Assembly: GCF_030272615.1 (NCBI RefSeq)
Contig: NC_081411.1
Coordinates: 160,307,971-160,371,970, forward strand
DNA: 64,000 bases
DNA from: Cryptomeria japonica
Taxonomy: Eukaryota > Streptophyta > Pinopsida > Cupressales > Cupressaceae
Direction: 5' to 3'
The position numbers and the translations under genes were made by a program. Below the pieces are notes generated by a model. It was not told the DNA's origin and made no database searches. It saw only the letters and a list, made by a program, of their open reading frames with translations. Shown piece after piece: positions 23,905 through 34,830 of this stretch; positions within the stretch are counted from its first letter, which is position 1; every line of letters starts with the position of its first letter.

Positions 23905-25837
23905 TCACATTAGAGGTATGAGAAGGTAATGGATCAGTAAAAATCTTAAGATTTTGGTTAGGAAGAGCTACAAATGTGTTGCCTTTATCATTCATACCTG
24001 AAACAGAGATAGTATTATTATCAATCAAATCTTGAATTTTACCCTTTAAAGCAAAACATTTTTCAGTATCATGCCCACATTGATGATGAAATTGACAAAA
24101 AGATTTGTTATCAAAATATGGTGAATTAATCTTTGCAGGATCTATTTGCTTTATAGGAGGGAGAGTAAGCACATTTTGTTCCAATAACTTATTCATAATA
24201 CTATGCAATGATTCATTCAAAGGAGTAAACTCTCTTTCTTTCTTGAAAAACTTAGAAATAGGAGGCACACCTGATGCTGCATTCACATTGTTGTTGGTGA
24301 TGTTTTCATTGAACTTGATGAACTCTCTGTTCGGTTTAAACTTCTTAAACGGTTGTTGACTACTATCACCCTTATCACTCGGAGCCATAGGATTTGCTTG
24401 TTCCATTTGACTCACAATCAGTTGATAATTGTGAAGAGTTGTGCATAACTGTTGGAAAGAAGTAAACTCAGAAAACAGAAGTTTTTCTCTAATATCTTTT
24501 TGTAAATTAGAAATAAAGATTCTTTGAATATCATTGTCAGGTATTGGAAAAGAAATTTGAGCACACAAATGCTTATATCTACCAATGAAATCAATCACTT
24601 TTTCTTTAACACCTTGTTTACAATGCATTAAATCAATCAAAGTAACTTTAGGACTTATATTGTTTTGAAATTGTTGAATAAAAGCATTTGCAAGTTGTTG
24701 GAAAGAAGTAATAGATTAAGAAGGCAACGAGCAATACCATTGTAGAGCCTTATCTCTTAATGTTCTAGTAAATAGTTTTGCAAGCAACCTTTGGTCATGA
24801 GCAAAATCGGTACATATTGTTTGAAAGGTCTTAACATGTGTTAGAGGATCACCTTTACCATTATAAAGTTCCAACTGCGGGATTTCAACATGCTTAGGGG
24901 GGATAGCTCGAACAATGTCGAGAGAAAGTGGGCTCGCAACATCAAATGTGGGCACACTAGACTTAGATTGATTCATAGAGGCAATTTGTTGCTGTAACAA
25001 AGAGACAGTTTGTGCAAGATTGTTAATGGTCGCTTCAATCGAAGAGTTCACATTAGATATGTTAGATTGTGATGGAGGTATTATGTTATTGAAAGAAGGT
25101 ATTGATTGAGAGTAAGGTGGCGGGACACTATGATAGTTAGTCATAGGAGATGATTGGAAAAAAGGAACACTACAAGGAGGAATGGAATGGTTAAATGAAT
25201 TGCCCCCTTGCGGCATGTTCATTTGTGGAGATGTAATAGGGACACCCATTGAAGGAATGAATGAAGAAGTCGGATTGAATGAAGGAAGAGGGTTGATTGA
25301 AGAAGAAGGATTGCCCCCATGACCAGTGATCATAGGTGGAATGTTTTGTATTGAAGTAGTCATTATGTTTGATGTAAAAGTAGGTATACTAGCAATAGAA
25401 GTTGTCAAAGGAATAGAATGATTGACTTGAGTAGGAGGTTGTGTATAACCTAAAGTTTCGGCACAACTCTTCATAAGCATCACATTCGAATCCATGATGT
25501 GTGCAAAAATACGCAAAATATCAATTCCATTCTTATCACTTTGAACCATACGTTTTAGACCCTCAATTAATGAAAGAGCTTGACTATCGGGGTATTCTTG
25601 AGACATCCATTTCTGAAAATCATCAAATTGGTTATCCAATTTCGAAAGTTGTTCTACAGAAACCTCATGGAGAGCTTCTTCATCATTAAGAGGATTAGAG
25701 GAATTACCCATGTCCTCGTTAAAAAGGCCATTCAAATTAGGTTCCATCTCCTCGGTAATTAAACCTTGGAAAGACTTAATTCTAAGGCTTCGTCTAACGG
25801 GAATAGTGTAAGTAGGGCTTATTGTTGTAAAACTCAT
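23846..25837 (-). pseudogene. Gag of the gag-only element, one in-frame stop
   Basis: Reading starts at 25837 (MSFTTISPTYTIPVRRSLR). The first 240 residues are low-complexity and rich in Pro, Ser and Asn. The retrotransposon gag core follows (PQLELYNGKGDPLTHVKTF, then FTRTLRDKALQWYCSLPS). A single TAA at 24716-24718 interrupts it. The same frame continues at once with SITSFQQLANAFIQQF and runs through GVKEKVIDFIGRYKHLC to 23846. One zinc-knuckle-like CQFHHQCGHDTEKC lies near 24080. Gag forms the particle that packages element RNA. Only the stop separates two otherwise intact halves. Confidence 0.8.
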
Positions 25838-27042
25838 GCACTAGAGAGAGAGAGAAGATTTTGAATTTTGAATTTATTTTTGAATTTAGAGGTAGCAAAT
25901 TTCAATAAAATCAGCCAATCTCTTAGATTTAAGCTGTTAAATGCAATCACGACAATCTCCCGAAATTTCAGAAAAAATGTCAGGGACCGTGGCGAACGGA
26001 GTGCACACGGTCCTCGCAACTTTTTTTCAAAATTTTCAGGGATGAAAGTTATGATGATTTTAAAGCTAATCTGAAAAAATTGAGTGATTTTACAATCTGT
26101 GGATAGGCCAAATTGAAGTTGCAATCTCAAAATTGAACCCTACTAAGATTGTTGAAAAAATGCTAAATTTGAATTTTGAAAAAGAGAGGGAAACTAAAAT
26201 TTTGAATTTTATGATTTTAGAGGGAATACCAAAAGCAATGCAAGCTTTGAAATTTAAAAGTTGACTCAATTTCATGCAAAAATTCAATTTTGAAAGCGGA
26301 AATCAAAGTTGTTGCAATTAAACACTTAATTTCAAAAGTCACAAATTGCAAAAATCTAAATAAAGCACTGAAACTTTGAATGAATGCCAACACACTTTTC
26401 AGATTTAGGACAGTAAGAAACACAATTTTGACACAAAATTTCAATTTCAACAATTTTTGAATGATTAAAAGCCTTAATCCAAGCAATCACTAGACCAACT
26501 TTGACTTTAATTTTGAAAGTGTTAGAATTGATGAAATCAGCCAAGATTCTGGATTCTAGCAAAAAAATACAGTAAGATCTAGCTCCCAAAATTTTGAAAA
26601 AAATGTCGGGGACGATGGCGCTCGGGGTGCACACGGTCCTCGCAACTTTTTTCAAAATTTTCAGGGATGAAAGATATTATGATTTTGTTGCGGAATCTAA
26701 AGTTACAACCGATTTGGAGGTGTTTTGATCAGTGAAATCGTCGGTCAAAGGTTGAATCAAGAGGGTTTTAAAAATTAGGGTTTTGACACTTAACCACTTA
26801 ATTTTCAGAATTAAAGCACAAATATGAAATGACAATTTGCAATAGAAGGGTAGATCTGAAACAAGCATTAACAATTAAACATTTCACAAGCTCAATTACT
26901 AAAAAGAAAATTTAGGGTTTTTATGCAATTAACCTCTAAAATTTGCAAAAGATCAAACATGGAAATGTAATTAAGGAAGCAAATTTTCAGATCTAACCAT
27001 GAATAATCAGAATTAGGATGTTTCACGTCGGGTTCACCAAAA
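25838..27042 (-). other. Leader region of the gag-only element with a duplicated hairpin block
   Basis: This AT-rich untranslated leader contains two copies of a block of about 90 bp (about 25955-26050 and 26580-26668). Each is centred on a GC-rich core that ends gtgcacacggtcct. A related core also occurs in both LTRs (about 20785-20815 and 27395-27425). No coding frame is evident. Confidence 0.7.
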
Positions 27043-28282
27043 TGTAAAGCGGAAAATCGAACCCTAGGTGTTCCCCCACTCCACGGAGAGAGAAAGGAGG
27101 TCACTAGGGTTGACGGTTTTCACTTAGGAGAGACTTTACATTCAAAAGAGGGGTTGAAACTCATAAGATCCAATCCCACACAATGCAAGATTGAATTCTA
27201 AATGAGTTTCAAGGGTTGAGACAGCAAGGATACCCTCTTTTGTAAAGAATGTGGATAGAGGGATTGAACTAGGAGTGTATGTAAAGTAAGAAAGATTCGC
27301 TTGTAGATAGAGATAGGGACACGGGATGAAGCTGTAGACCTGAAATTAGTAGTAAAATGTCGAGACGATGCTGTCCTACGAATTTGAGCGAAATTTGACG
27401 GGACGATGGCGCCTAGAGTGCACATGGTCCTTCGAAAAATCCGCGAAACGAAGGGGGATCTGTTCGTCTCTGCACAAGGATTCCAGATCTTCAATTACAG
27501 CCGCGTACCTGCAACCTACACACAGAAAAGAGAGGACGATTGGGGGGTTAGGGATTAGGGGTTTGCCTTCAGGTCAAACCCTGGTTTTGGAATTAACCAA
27601 GAAACGAGAATGTTGTAAATGTAAATGTTTGTAATGTAATCAAGTACTGATACCTTGTTGTAAGAATGTTTGTATTCTTACATGCGAAGGTGTAATGATG
27701 TTGTATGTTGTATGTTGTAAGTTGTAAGTGATCTCCTCTTCAATGGTTGAATCCTTGTCTTGAATGCAACATCTAGCCTTGAATGGAAACCTAGAATGCT
27801 CAATTGCTTGAAAGAATGCTTGAATGCTTGAATGTTTGAATGTTTGCCTATCGCTTCCGCCTCTTGTGCACATATGTTTTTTCCTTTTTTTTTCTCCTTC
27901 TCAAATGGGAGAGGAAATGTAGTTTATATACTTGTCAATTAGGGTTAGGAGACTGATTTTTTTGACCTTAGGGCGACCTAGGAGTATTATTTTCCAAATT
28001 GCAAACTTGAAGACCTGATGCCCAACAAGAGACCGGGCCCAAAATAGGGTCAGGGACCAGGGCGATGGGCGCCATGGTCCTGAGGGACTAGGGCGCTGGG
28101 CGCCATGGTCCCACCTCCCGGGACAACAGGGTGCAAGGAGGATCAGGCCAAGGTGCAGAAATATGCAGTTTTTGATGTCGTAAACAGGTTTCGGGGTCTC
28201 CATTCAAGTTCAACGTTGCGCCGCCATCGTGAAGACCCAAATGCAGTCGAAATTGCAAGTGTCGCAATTTTACGACGCTACA
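27043..28282 (-). repeat. 5' LTR of the gag-only element
   Basis: This is the right copy, which is the 5' LTR. Compared with the left LTR it carries an extra unit of about 30 bp, so the GC-rich hairpin occurs twice here (28053-28080 and 28084-28112). Confidence 0.88.
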
Positions 28283-28470
28283 GATGGCTTCCACGTTAAA
28301 TATCACGAACTCATTTCATGATGTCCAATGCACATAAATATCACGAACTCATTTCATGATGTCCATCTTGTATTGCCTGTAGAGGATGGACCCGCCTTGC
28401 ATTGCCCGCGGAGGGTGACTCCACCTTGCATTGCCCGCAGAGGGTGGAAAATGCAAACTGAATTGCATCA
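28283..28470. repeat. Copia LTR scrap and two short tandem repeats
   Basis: The first 15 bases continue the interrupted copia LTR. A segment containing aaatatcacgaactcatttc is present twice (about 28298 and 28337). From about 28366 to 28452 a unit of 29-30 bp based on cttgcattgcccgcagaggg is repeated three times. Confidence 0.7.
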
Positions 28471-30012
28471 CTAAGATTGAGACTCCCTCTTAGTCAATGT
28501 TGTGTTCTCCACCATTCCAAGCTTCTCTCTGAAGTATTCAAACTTCACCTGAGCTAGAGGCTTGGTGAGAACATCAGAAACTTGAGTGTTGTTGTATCCC
28601 AATTGGATAGCACCTCTTTGTGTCATATCACGAATAAAGTGATAATGAGTTTCCACATGTTTTGACCTGTCATGAAACATGGGATTGTTAGACATTTTAA
28701 TACAACTCTGATTATCACAATAAATAGCAATGGATTCCCATGGTTGTCCAAACAACCCAGCAAGAATCTTGCAAAGCCAAACTCCTTCTCTATTTGCCAC
28801 ACTTGAGGCAATGTATTCAACTTCTGCAGTACTTAATGCAACTGAGGACTGTTTCCTACTGGCCCAAGAGATCATAGCGAAACCCAAGCTGAAATATATT
28901 CCTGAAGTACTTTTCCTGTCAGTAACACTTCCAGCCCAATCAGAATCAGAGTAGCCTTCCAAGTTGATTGTTGTGTTGATCGAATACTTCAGCCCATAGC
29001 CAATTGTTCCACGCAAGTATCTCAAGATGTGCTTGGCTGCCACCAAGTGAACATGCTTTGGCTGATTCATGAATTGGCTAAGTGCACTCACTGCATAGCA
29101 GATATCTGGTCTAGTGTTGACTAGATACATCAAAGATCCAATCAACTGCCTATACTTTGAGGGATCTGCAAAATCAGACTTAGTTACATAAATACTCAAA
29201 TTCTTCAAGTTAGTTTCCATAGGAGTAGACATAGGTTTACAATCCATCATACCAAATCTTTTCAATATATCAACAATATATTTACCTTGACTTAGAATAA
29301 TTTCATTAGGTCTTTGCCACACTTCTAACCCTAGAAAGTAATGCATTAGACCTAGATCCTTAATTTCAAATTCAGTAGCTAATTCTTTTTTACACCTAAT
29401 GATGAGACTATCTTCACCAGTTAGAAATAAATCATCAACATATAAAACCAGAATTAGCCTTTCACCATTAAATACTTTAAAGTAAATGTTAGGGTCAACA
29501 TCATTCTTAGAAAATCCTAAACTAACTAAGTACTTATCAATTCTTTCATACCAAGCTCTAGGAGCTTGCTTGAGGCCGTAGAGAACTTTCTTCAATCTGC
29601 ATACATGAGTTTCTCTATTATGAATGTCATAACCTTCAGGTTATTCAATATAGACTTCTTCCTCAATAACACCATTAAGGAAGGCAATCTTTACATCCAT
29701 TTGATGTAATTTCCAACCTTTGGCTGCAACAATAGCTATAATAGTTCTAATAGAAGTATATCTAGCAACAGGAGCAAATCTTTTTTCATAATCTATGCCT
29801 TCCTTTTGAGAAAACGACGAGCTACAAATCTAGCTTTATATTTCTCTATACTACCATCAACAACATGTTTAATTTTAAACAGCCATTTGGAAGAAATAAC
29901 AGACTTACCTATAGGTCTAGGCACAACATCCTAGACATCATTCTTGATGATGGATTTATACTCTTTGTCCATAGCTAACTTCCAAGCTTTAGGTTCATTC
30001 AAATAATCAGAT
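28471..30012 (-). pseudogene. Ty1/copia reverse transcriptase and RNase H, disrupted
   Basis: From 29595 leftward a 374-residue open frame carries the end of RT and RNase H: VLYGLKQAPRAWYERID, the active-site segment LVLYVDDLFLTG, FLGLEV, LIGSLMYLVNTRPDICYAV, the RNase H segment GYSDSDWAG, ALSTAEVEYIA and YCDNQS. It ends after VLTKPL. Upstream, to about 30012, the palm start is readable (WKLAMDKEYKSI, KHVVDGSIEKYKARFVARRF, QMDVKIAFLNG). That part is broken by a TAA at 29641-29643, a frameshift near 29810 and a stop near 29932. RT copies element RNA and RNase H removes it. The integrase and protease parts that should precede RT are absent, replaced by an oppositely oriented gag. Confidence 0.88.
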
Positions 30013-30058
30013 TATTAGTTGCTCTTCACTTTCAGCTTGCTTTTTTTAGTTTTGCAAG

Positions 30059-30871
30059 ATGGTTATAGGTCTGAAAGTAGAGGATAGACTTGAAGGTACC
30101 CTCAATTTCACATCATGGAAGGTTTGTGTCCTCCTTGCTCTTGAAGAATTAGAGTTGTTACAGTTTGTGGAAGATATGGATCTGTTTGAACCTTTGGATC
30201 CGAAAGAGCTAAAGCGATTCAAGAAGAATGCTCTCAAAGCAAAGAAGTTTCTTATTGATTCCATGAAGGATCACCTTGTGCCAGTCATCTCCAAATTGAA
30301 GACATCACAAGAGATGTTCAAACATCTAGAAGAGATATATGGGATCAACAACATCAACCAAACACTCACATTGAGGAAACAACTTCTTCAAGTCAAAATG
30401 TGCAAAGGAGATTCAGTCATGTACTTCTTCATGAAGATTTCAGAATTGAAGGACCAACTTAGCACCACTGGAAGTGAGGTTGTGGACAAGGATATTGTCA
30501 TGATTGCGTTGAATGGTCTTCCCGACTCTTAGGATTCCTTCATTTAAAGCATAAGTGGAAGAGCTGAATTCCCTTCCTTCGATTGCCTCGGGTCAGATTG
30601 TATTCAAGAGGAGTCTTGCCTAGCTGCCAGAGAAATGCATAAAGGCTCTCATGGAGGAGATTAACATGTGCTTGCATCCCAACATGTTAGAAGAAAGGGG
30701 GATCATTGGAAGAAGAACAACTTCAAAAGAGATAGAGACTTTAGACCTCCAACTTTTGATTCAAGGAAGAAGCCAAGGGATCTTTCACATGTCCATTGCT
30801 TTAGATGCGATAAGTTTGGACATTATGCCAAAGAATGTCAGAATTCGCCCAAAGAAGGGATACCATGTTGA
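30059..30871 (+). pseudogene. Copia-type gag remnant with zinc knuckle, plus strand
   Basis: The first frame (30059-30532) reads a UBN2/copia gag domain of 157 residues: LEGTLNFTSWKVCVLLALEE, then FKHLEEIYGINNINQTLTLR and ISELKDQLSTTGSEV. It ends at a stop that follows NGLPDS. After about 130 disrupted bases the frame resumes at 30668 with a basic stretch and the zinc knuckle CFRCDKFGHYAKEC (about 30803-30844). It lies head-to-head with the copia RT on the other strand. Either it belongs to a different element or the region was inverted. Confidence 0.8.
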
Positions 30872-31064
30872 GACGTGGACCAGCTAGGACTCGAACCTCA
30901 GACCTTCCATACGTTGTTGGAGTGCTTTACCACTGAGCTACTGGCCCCTCTTGGACCAGTCCATCGTCGATTCGAGTGTGGCTTATTTCCAACACCAACA
31001 ACCCCCCTTAAGTCACACCTCTCATGTGCTTGGGGCTCCTAGCCTGGACCTGGCTTTGATACCA
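30865..31064 (-). mobile_element. Small LTR unit with PBS, polypurine tract and an embedded tRNA-like sequence
   Basis: On the minus strand the order is: PBS tggtatcaaagc (31064-31053), about 40 bp of interior, a polypurine tract ending cttaagggggg (about 31012-31002), then an LTR-like segment (31000-30865, 136 bp) beginning TGTTGG and ending CAACA. This segment is again followed by tggtatc. The junction string gataccatgttga (plus strand) therefore occurs twice, at 30859-30871 and 31058-31070. The LTR-like segment holds the tRNA-like sequence listed separately. The interior of about 64 bp is of TRIM size. Its missing partner LTR suggests an internally deleted or recombined element. Confidence 0.6.
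30877..30947 (-). repeat. tRNA-like sequence with A and B boxes inside an LTR-like segment
   Basis: The minus strand reads an A box, tagctcagtgg (30940-30930), and a B box, ggttcgagtcc (30897-30887), both matching the Pol III internal promoter consensus. The ends gggccag and ctggtcc pair over seven positions with one G-U, like an acceptor stem. The anticodon arm does not form a normal five-pair stem with a seven-base loop, and there is one T-stem mismatch. It is therefore a tRNA-derived sequence rather than a working tRNA gene. Confidence 0.65.
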
Positions 31065-31835
31065 TGTTGATTTTAAAGAAATCAGATGTTAATTTAACCA
31101 ATTTGATTATAATCAGATTGTGTATAAGAAACAACAATAATAAAACAAAAGATACAAGAACAGTAACAACAGTAAAACACAAGACACCAATACACTGGGA
31201 AAACCTCCCTCGTGGAGGTGAAAAACCCAGCCTTTAAATGTGATATGTATTATCTCAAATATGGATAGTTTACAAGACTTATCTCAGATTGCAGTTCAAG
31301 AAATCAGTGATGGATGCAACCCTTCATTAACAACAGGTGATAAGGTGAAGCAACAGAAGTCTGGATCTGATTTGCACAAGATACCTTGAGATGAACTTTG
31401 ACAACTTTGCTATAGTCAACCTTGCATAATCGCCTTGCACAAGTTCGCAATAGAGAGAATCGTTGCTAGGAGAGCATATAAGAAAAATGAATGTGTTGAG
31501 TTTCCAAATGACTTCATCTTGGAGGATTATATATCAACCTTAGATGCTAATTACCCTCAAGTTGACTTGCATGAATAATAATATATTGTTATTGTACATT
31601 CCCATGTTGGACATTTGGGTCCAGCCCAATAGTTGTTTAATTTCCCTAGCACATTACATTTTGGGTCCAACCTAATGACACATTGTATTGCTTTATCATG
31701 CTACATTTGGGTCTAACCCAATAACTTATTAAGATGACTTCCACGTTACATTTTGGGTCCAACCCAATGACATGTTTACATAGAGGATAATACAAGTGTA
31801 TACAATAGGTATCCGAGCTAGCTACTATTTCAACA
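31065..31835 (-). repeat. LTR of the minus-strand copia element
   Basis: It begins (plus strand) tgttgatttt and ends atttcaaca, so the minus-strand LTR is TGTTGAAAT...ATCAACA, about 771 bp. The primer site follows its minus-strand 3' end directly. Parts of it match 20306-20429, the remnant of the partner LTR. Motifs such as tttgggtcCaacccaat are repeated several times at 31610-31780. Confidence 0.65.
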
Positions 31836-34030
31836 ATGTACACCTCATTTGTGGACTACAAAAGATCCTTTCCTTTTCCATATTTAGATATGAAAAGACT
31901 TTTTACTAGAAATTATGTTTTTATGTCTAAAATCTTTATAATAATTGGACTTGTGCTTGGAAAGTTTTGATAGGTGTCAATTATCTAGATTTTACCGTAA
32001 GTCAAATTTGTATTTAGTAAATTGATTTTTTGTGATTATGAAAATGAATTTGTCTTGTAAATTTGATCTCCACCCATAAAAATGACATGTGAACTTCTTG
32101 ATGTTTAGAATTCTAGAATTTGTGTTTGAAAATAAAGTGATGTTGATGAACACGTTTAAAAGTTTTCAAACAAAGGTCTTTTCCTTTGGTCAAAACCCTC
32201 TTTTTGATTTAATGATTTTAGAACAAAGATTATAGATACACACAATTGCACGGTATGTTCTATGTTCTAGTTTTTGACTAAATTTAGATGGCGATCTCTT
32301 TGAATTCCTAGTGATTTAGATTTATCTTTTTATTCCAACATACAAATTAATGAAATTTACACTCAAGTCAACAAGTAATGACTATTAGGGAGTTAGTTAG
32401 CTTGAACCAAGATTTAAGTTTAAATTTGAAAATTCTAGGTCATTATCATGCCCACAAGACCTAGGATAATGAATAGATAAAATGCATATCAAGATTGGTC
32501 CATGTGGATGTGTATAAATTGGATTAGGTTAGGTTTAGATAGTTTGTCATTTTTCACATTTAAACATGTTCCTTGTATACTAATCATTGCCTTTGGCATA
32601 AAATAGTCAAAATGAGACTGAAAATGGGGAAAAAGTGCAACACACGTTTTTCTCAATTATATTTTACTTCTAGGTCATTATCATGCCCACAAGACCTAGG
32701 ATAATGAATAAATAAAATGCATATCAAGATTGGTCCATGTGGATGTGCATAAATTGGATTAGGTTAGGTTTAGATAGTTTATCATTTTTCACATTTAAAC
32801 ATGTTCCTTGTATACTAATCATCGCCTTCGACATAAAATAGTCAAAATGGGACTGAAAATGGGAAAAAAGTGCAACACACATTTTTCTCAATTATATTTT
32901 ACCCCAATCCAACTTGCCTATGAACTATGATGAAGATGCATAACAAAGTAAAACAAGCAATCAACATAAAAGTAAATATACAAGATCTCATAAGAAGGAT
33001 ATAGATAAAGGTGGCAATATGGTCTTTCTCCTAGCAATGGTTGTTTCATTTTGATACCTACAAATATGAAAAATTCTAATGATTAGCATCTAGAATTCAT
33101 TTGAAATTGGTAGAAATAGTAATTAAAATGTAAATGAAAAAAGGAGAGAAACCTACAAATATGAAAAATTATAATGATTAGCATCTAGAATTCATTTGAA
33201 ATTGATAAAAATAGTAATTACCTAAAATGTAAATGAAAAAAGGAGAGACTAAAAAGGCAAAATCAATTAGGCATGGTGGGGGTCATGTGACAATCCATTA
33301 GGTAGAGTGAGAATCCATGTAAAGATCCCTTGGGAGTGATAGGAAGCCATATGATTTTTTTGGAATGGTAGGAAGCCATGATAGTCATGAGCTAATCACT
33401 GCACTCAAAATCATCAAAGAAATGTTAATGATATGCATATGTTCCTCCAACTCGTTACACATAAGGGATACAGTGAATTATAGGAGATAGAGCAAGATGT
33501 ATCATGTAGAACTCAAAAGTCATGTGATAAATGTCATAGATAACATCATATGACAAGCATAAAATCTTGATAAGGTGTGATAATGAAAGCATTCAAAAGG
33601 AGGGGAAATTAGGGACCCACCTAATGTTGCCTCCCATGAGGACCACAAACAAGTGTGAATAGCCATATGTGTTAGATGGGATCAAATAAGCATAAGTAAA
33701 TATGAAATATAATTACGACAAAGATTAGCATCATAAATAAGTAAACACGAAACCATAAGATAAGAATACAAGCAATAACGAAGAGGTTTTTGTGGCAAAT
33801 CTTTGTCAAATGGTGAATAGCTCATTTTTATCAATTCAAATTCAGAAAATATATTGCAATCAATGAGGGTAAAATCACCATGATATTATGAATTATTGAT
33901 CAAATGCATGTTAATTAGCCACCAATTTATTTATAAGGCATTTATAATAATAATTTTTTAACCACAACATCCTACATTCTTATAAGAAGAAATCACCTAG
34001 AATTTTAGAAGCATGTTTTAATTTACAGAC
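31836..34030. repeat. AT-rich repeat DNA with two local tandem duplications
   Basis: A unit of about 235 bp starting ttctaggtcattatcatgcc is present twice (about 32432-32667 and 32668-32902). A unit of about 95 bp starting acctacaaatatgaaaaatt is present twice (about 33055-33150 and 33151-33248). No gene was recognised. Confidence 0.7.
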
Positions 34031-34632
34031 ATATTTGTCAATAGCATTACAAGTTCGCCATGCATGAGAACCAATTCTGCCAATACCAATATAATTGTTT
34101 TTATAATAGGGTCATAATACCAATATATGTTTTATTATGGTTCAATTTACCTAACAGTTACATGGACCATTTACACCAAATTTTTACCACACCATTTTAC
34201 AATCACATGGGGATTCACCAAATTTATGCTCCACTATTTTACAATCAGACAACAAGATTCACCCAATATGCATTCATATAAATATTATTGTAACTATGAA
34301 TTAACATTTTACACATATTGTTCTACTCTTGATTCAAATCATAGAAAAGTTACAACCATACACATTAACGAGTTAATGAATGACAAGTGATAATTTATTT
34401 ATTATTTTATATATAGAATTATTTATATTTATTTATTTCTTTACTATTTTTCTTTCATTATTACAAATGACATTGAGTAGGGGGGTATGTATGATCTAGG
34501 CCCAAATGATCTATATTTTATTATTAAATGATATAGCCAATACAAAAAACTATTAGTGTTGATTCTTTGATGGTGAAATAATGCATTATTCAATATCAAA
34601 ATATTTCAAACTTTTTCAATATATGTCAAACC

Positions 34633-34830
34633 ATGATGTTAGGCTTAGTGGAGGATGAGAGAGATTTTAGTGCATTAGAGTTATATAAACCAAAGATAAG
34701 AAACAAACTTGACAATAATTTAGAAAATTACTTGAGACAAATACAACAAGATATGCCATCAATTTTTTTCCTTTTGAAAGAGCACTGGAATCTTGAGGTC
34801 AATATGTTGAAGAATAGGTTGTGTGTGTAA
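34633..34830 (+). pseudogene. Possible hAT transposase C-terminal remnant
   Basis: The 65-residue frame contains VEDERDFSALELYKPKIRNK followed by LDNNLENYLR. The order Glu-Arg-x-Phe-Ser-x-Leu then Lys-x-Lys/Ile-Arg-Asn-x-Leu resembles the dimerisation region of plant hAT transposases and related zinc-finger proteins. Nothing upstream extends the match, and no terminal inverted repeats were found. The call rests on a short motif only. Confidence 0.35.

Larger units (their letters stand above)
20430..28282 (-). mobile_element. Complete non-autonomous LTR retrotransposon with gag and protease-like region only (TR-GAG/LARD type)
   Basis: LTRs lie at 20430-21640 (1211 bp) and 27043-28282 (1240 bp). 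Each starts TGTAAAGCGG and ends CGACGCTACA. The 5-bp target duplication GATGG is at 20425-20429 and 28283-28287. The element reads on the minus strand. A primer-site-like tggtgaacccgac lies just inside the right LTR, within the first 20 nt inward from 27042. A polypurine tract containing AAAGTGGGGG (minus strand, about 21645-21660) abuts the left LTR. The 5.4-kb interior encodes only a gag-like protein and a degenerate aspartic-protease-like domain. No reverse transcriptase, RNase H or integrase is visible in any frame, so its movement would need a related autonomous element. The LTRs differ by scattered substitutions and one block of about 30 bp, so the insertion is of moderate age. Confidence 0.9.

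Noticed and set aside
28366-28452. CRISPR-like array
   Set aside because: Three head-to-tail copies of 29-30 bp without spacers form a minisatellite, and a CRISPR array is not expected in plant nuclear DNA.
30877-30947. Functional tRNA gene on the minus strand
   Set aside because: The A box, B box and acceptor stem are good, but the anticodon stem has only four pairs with an eight-base loop and the T stem has a mismatch. It sits inside an LTR-like unit.
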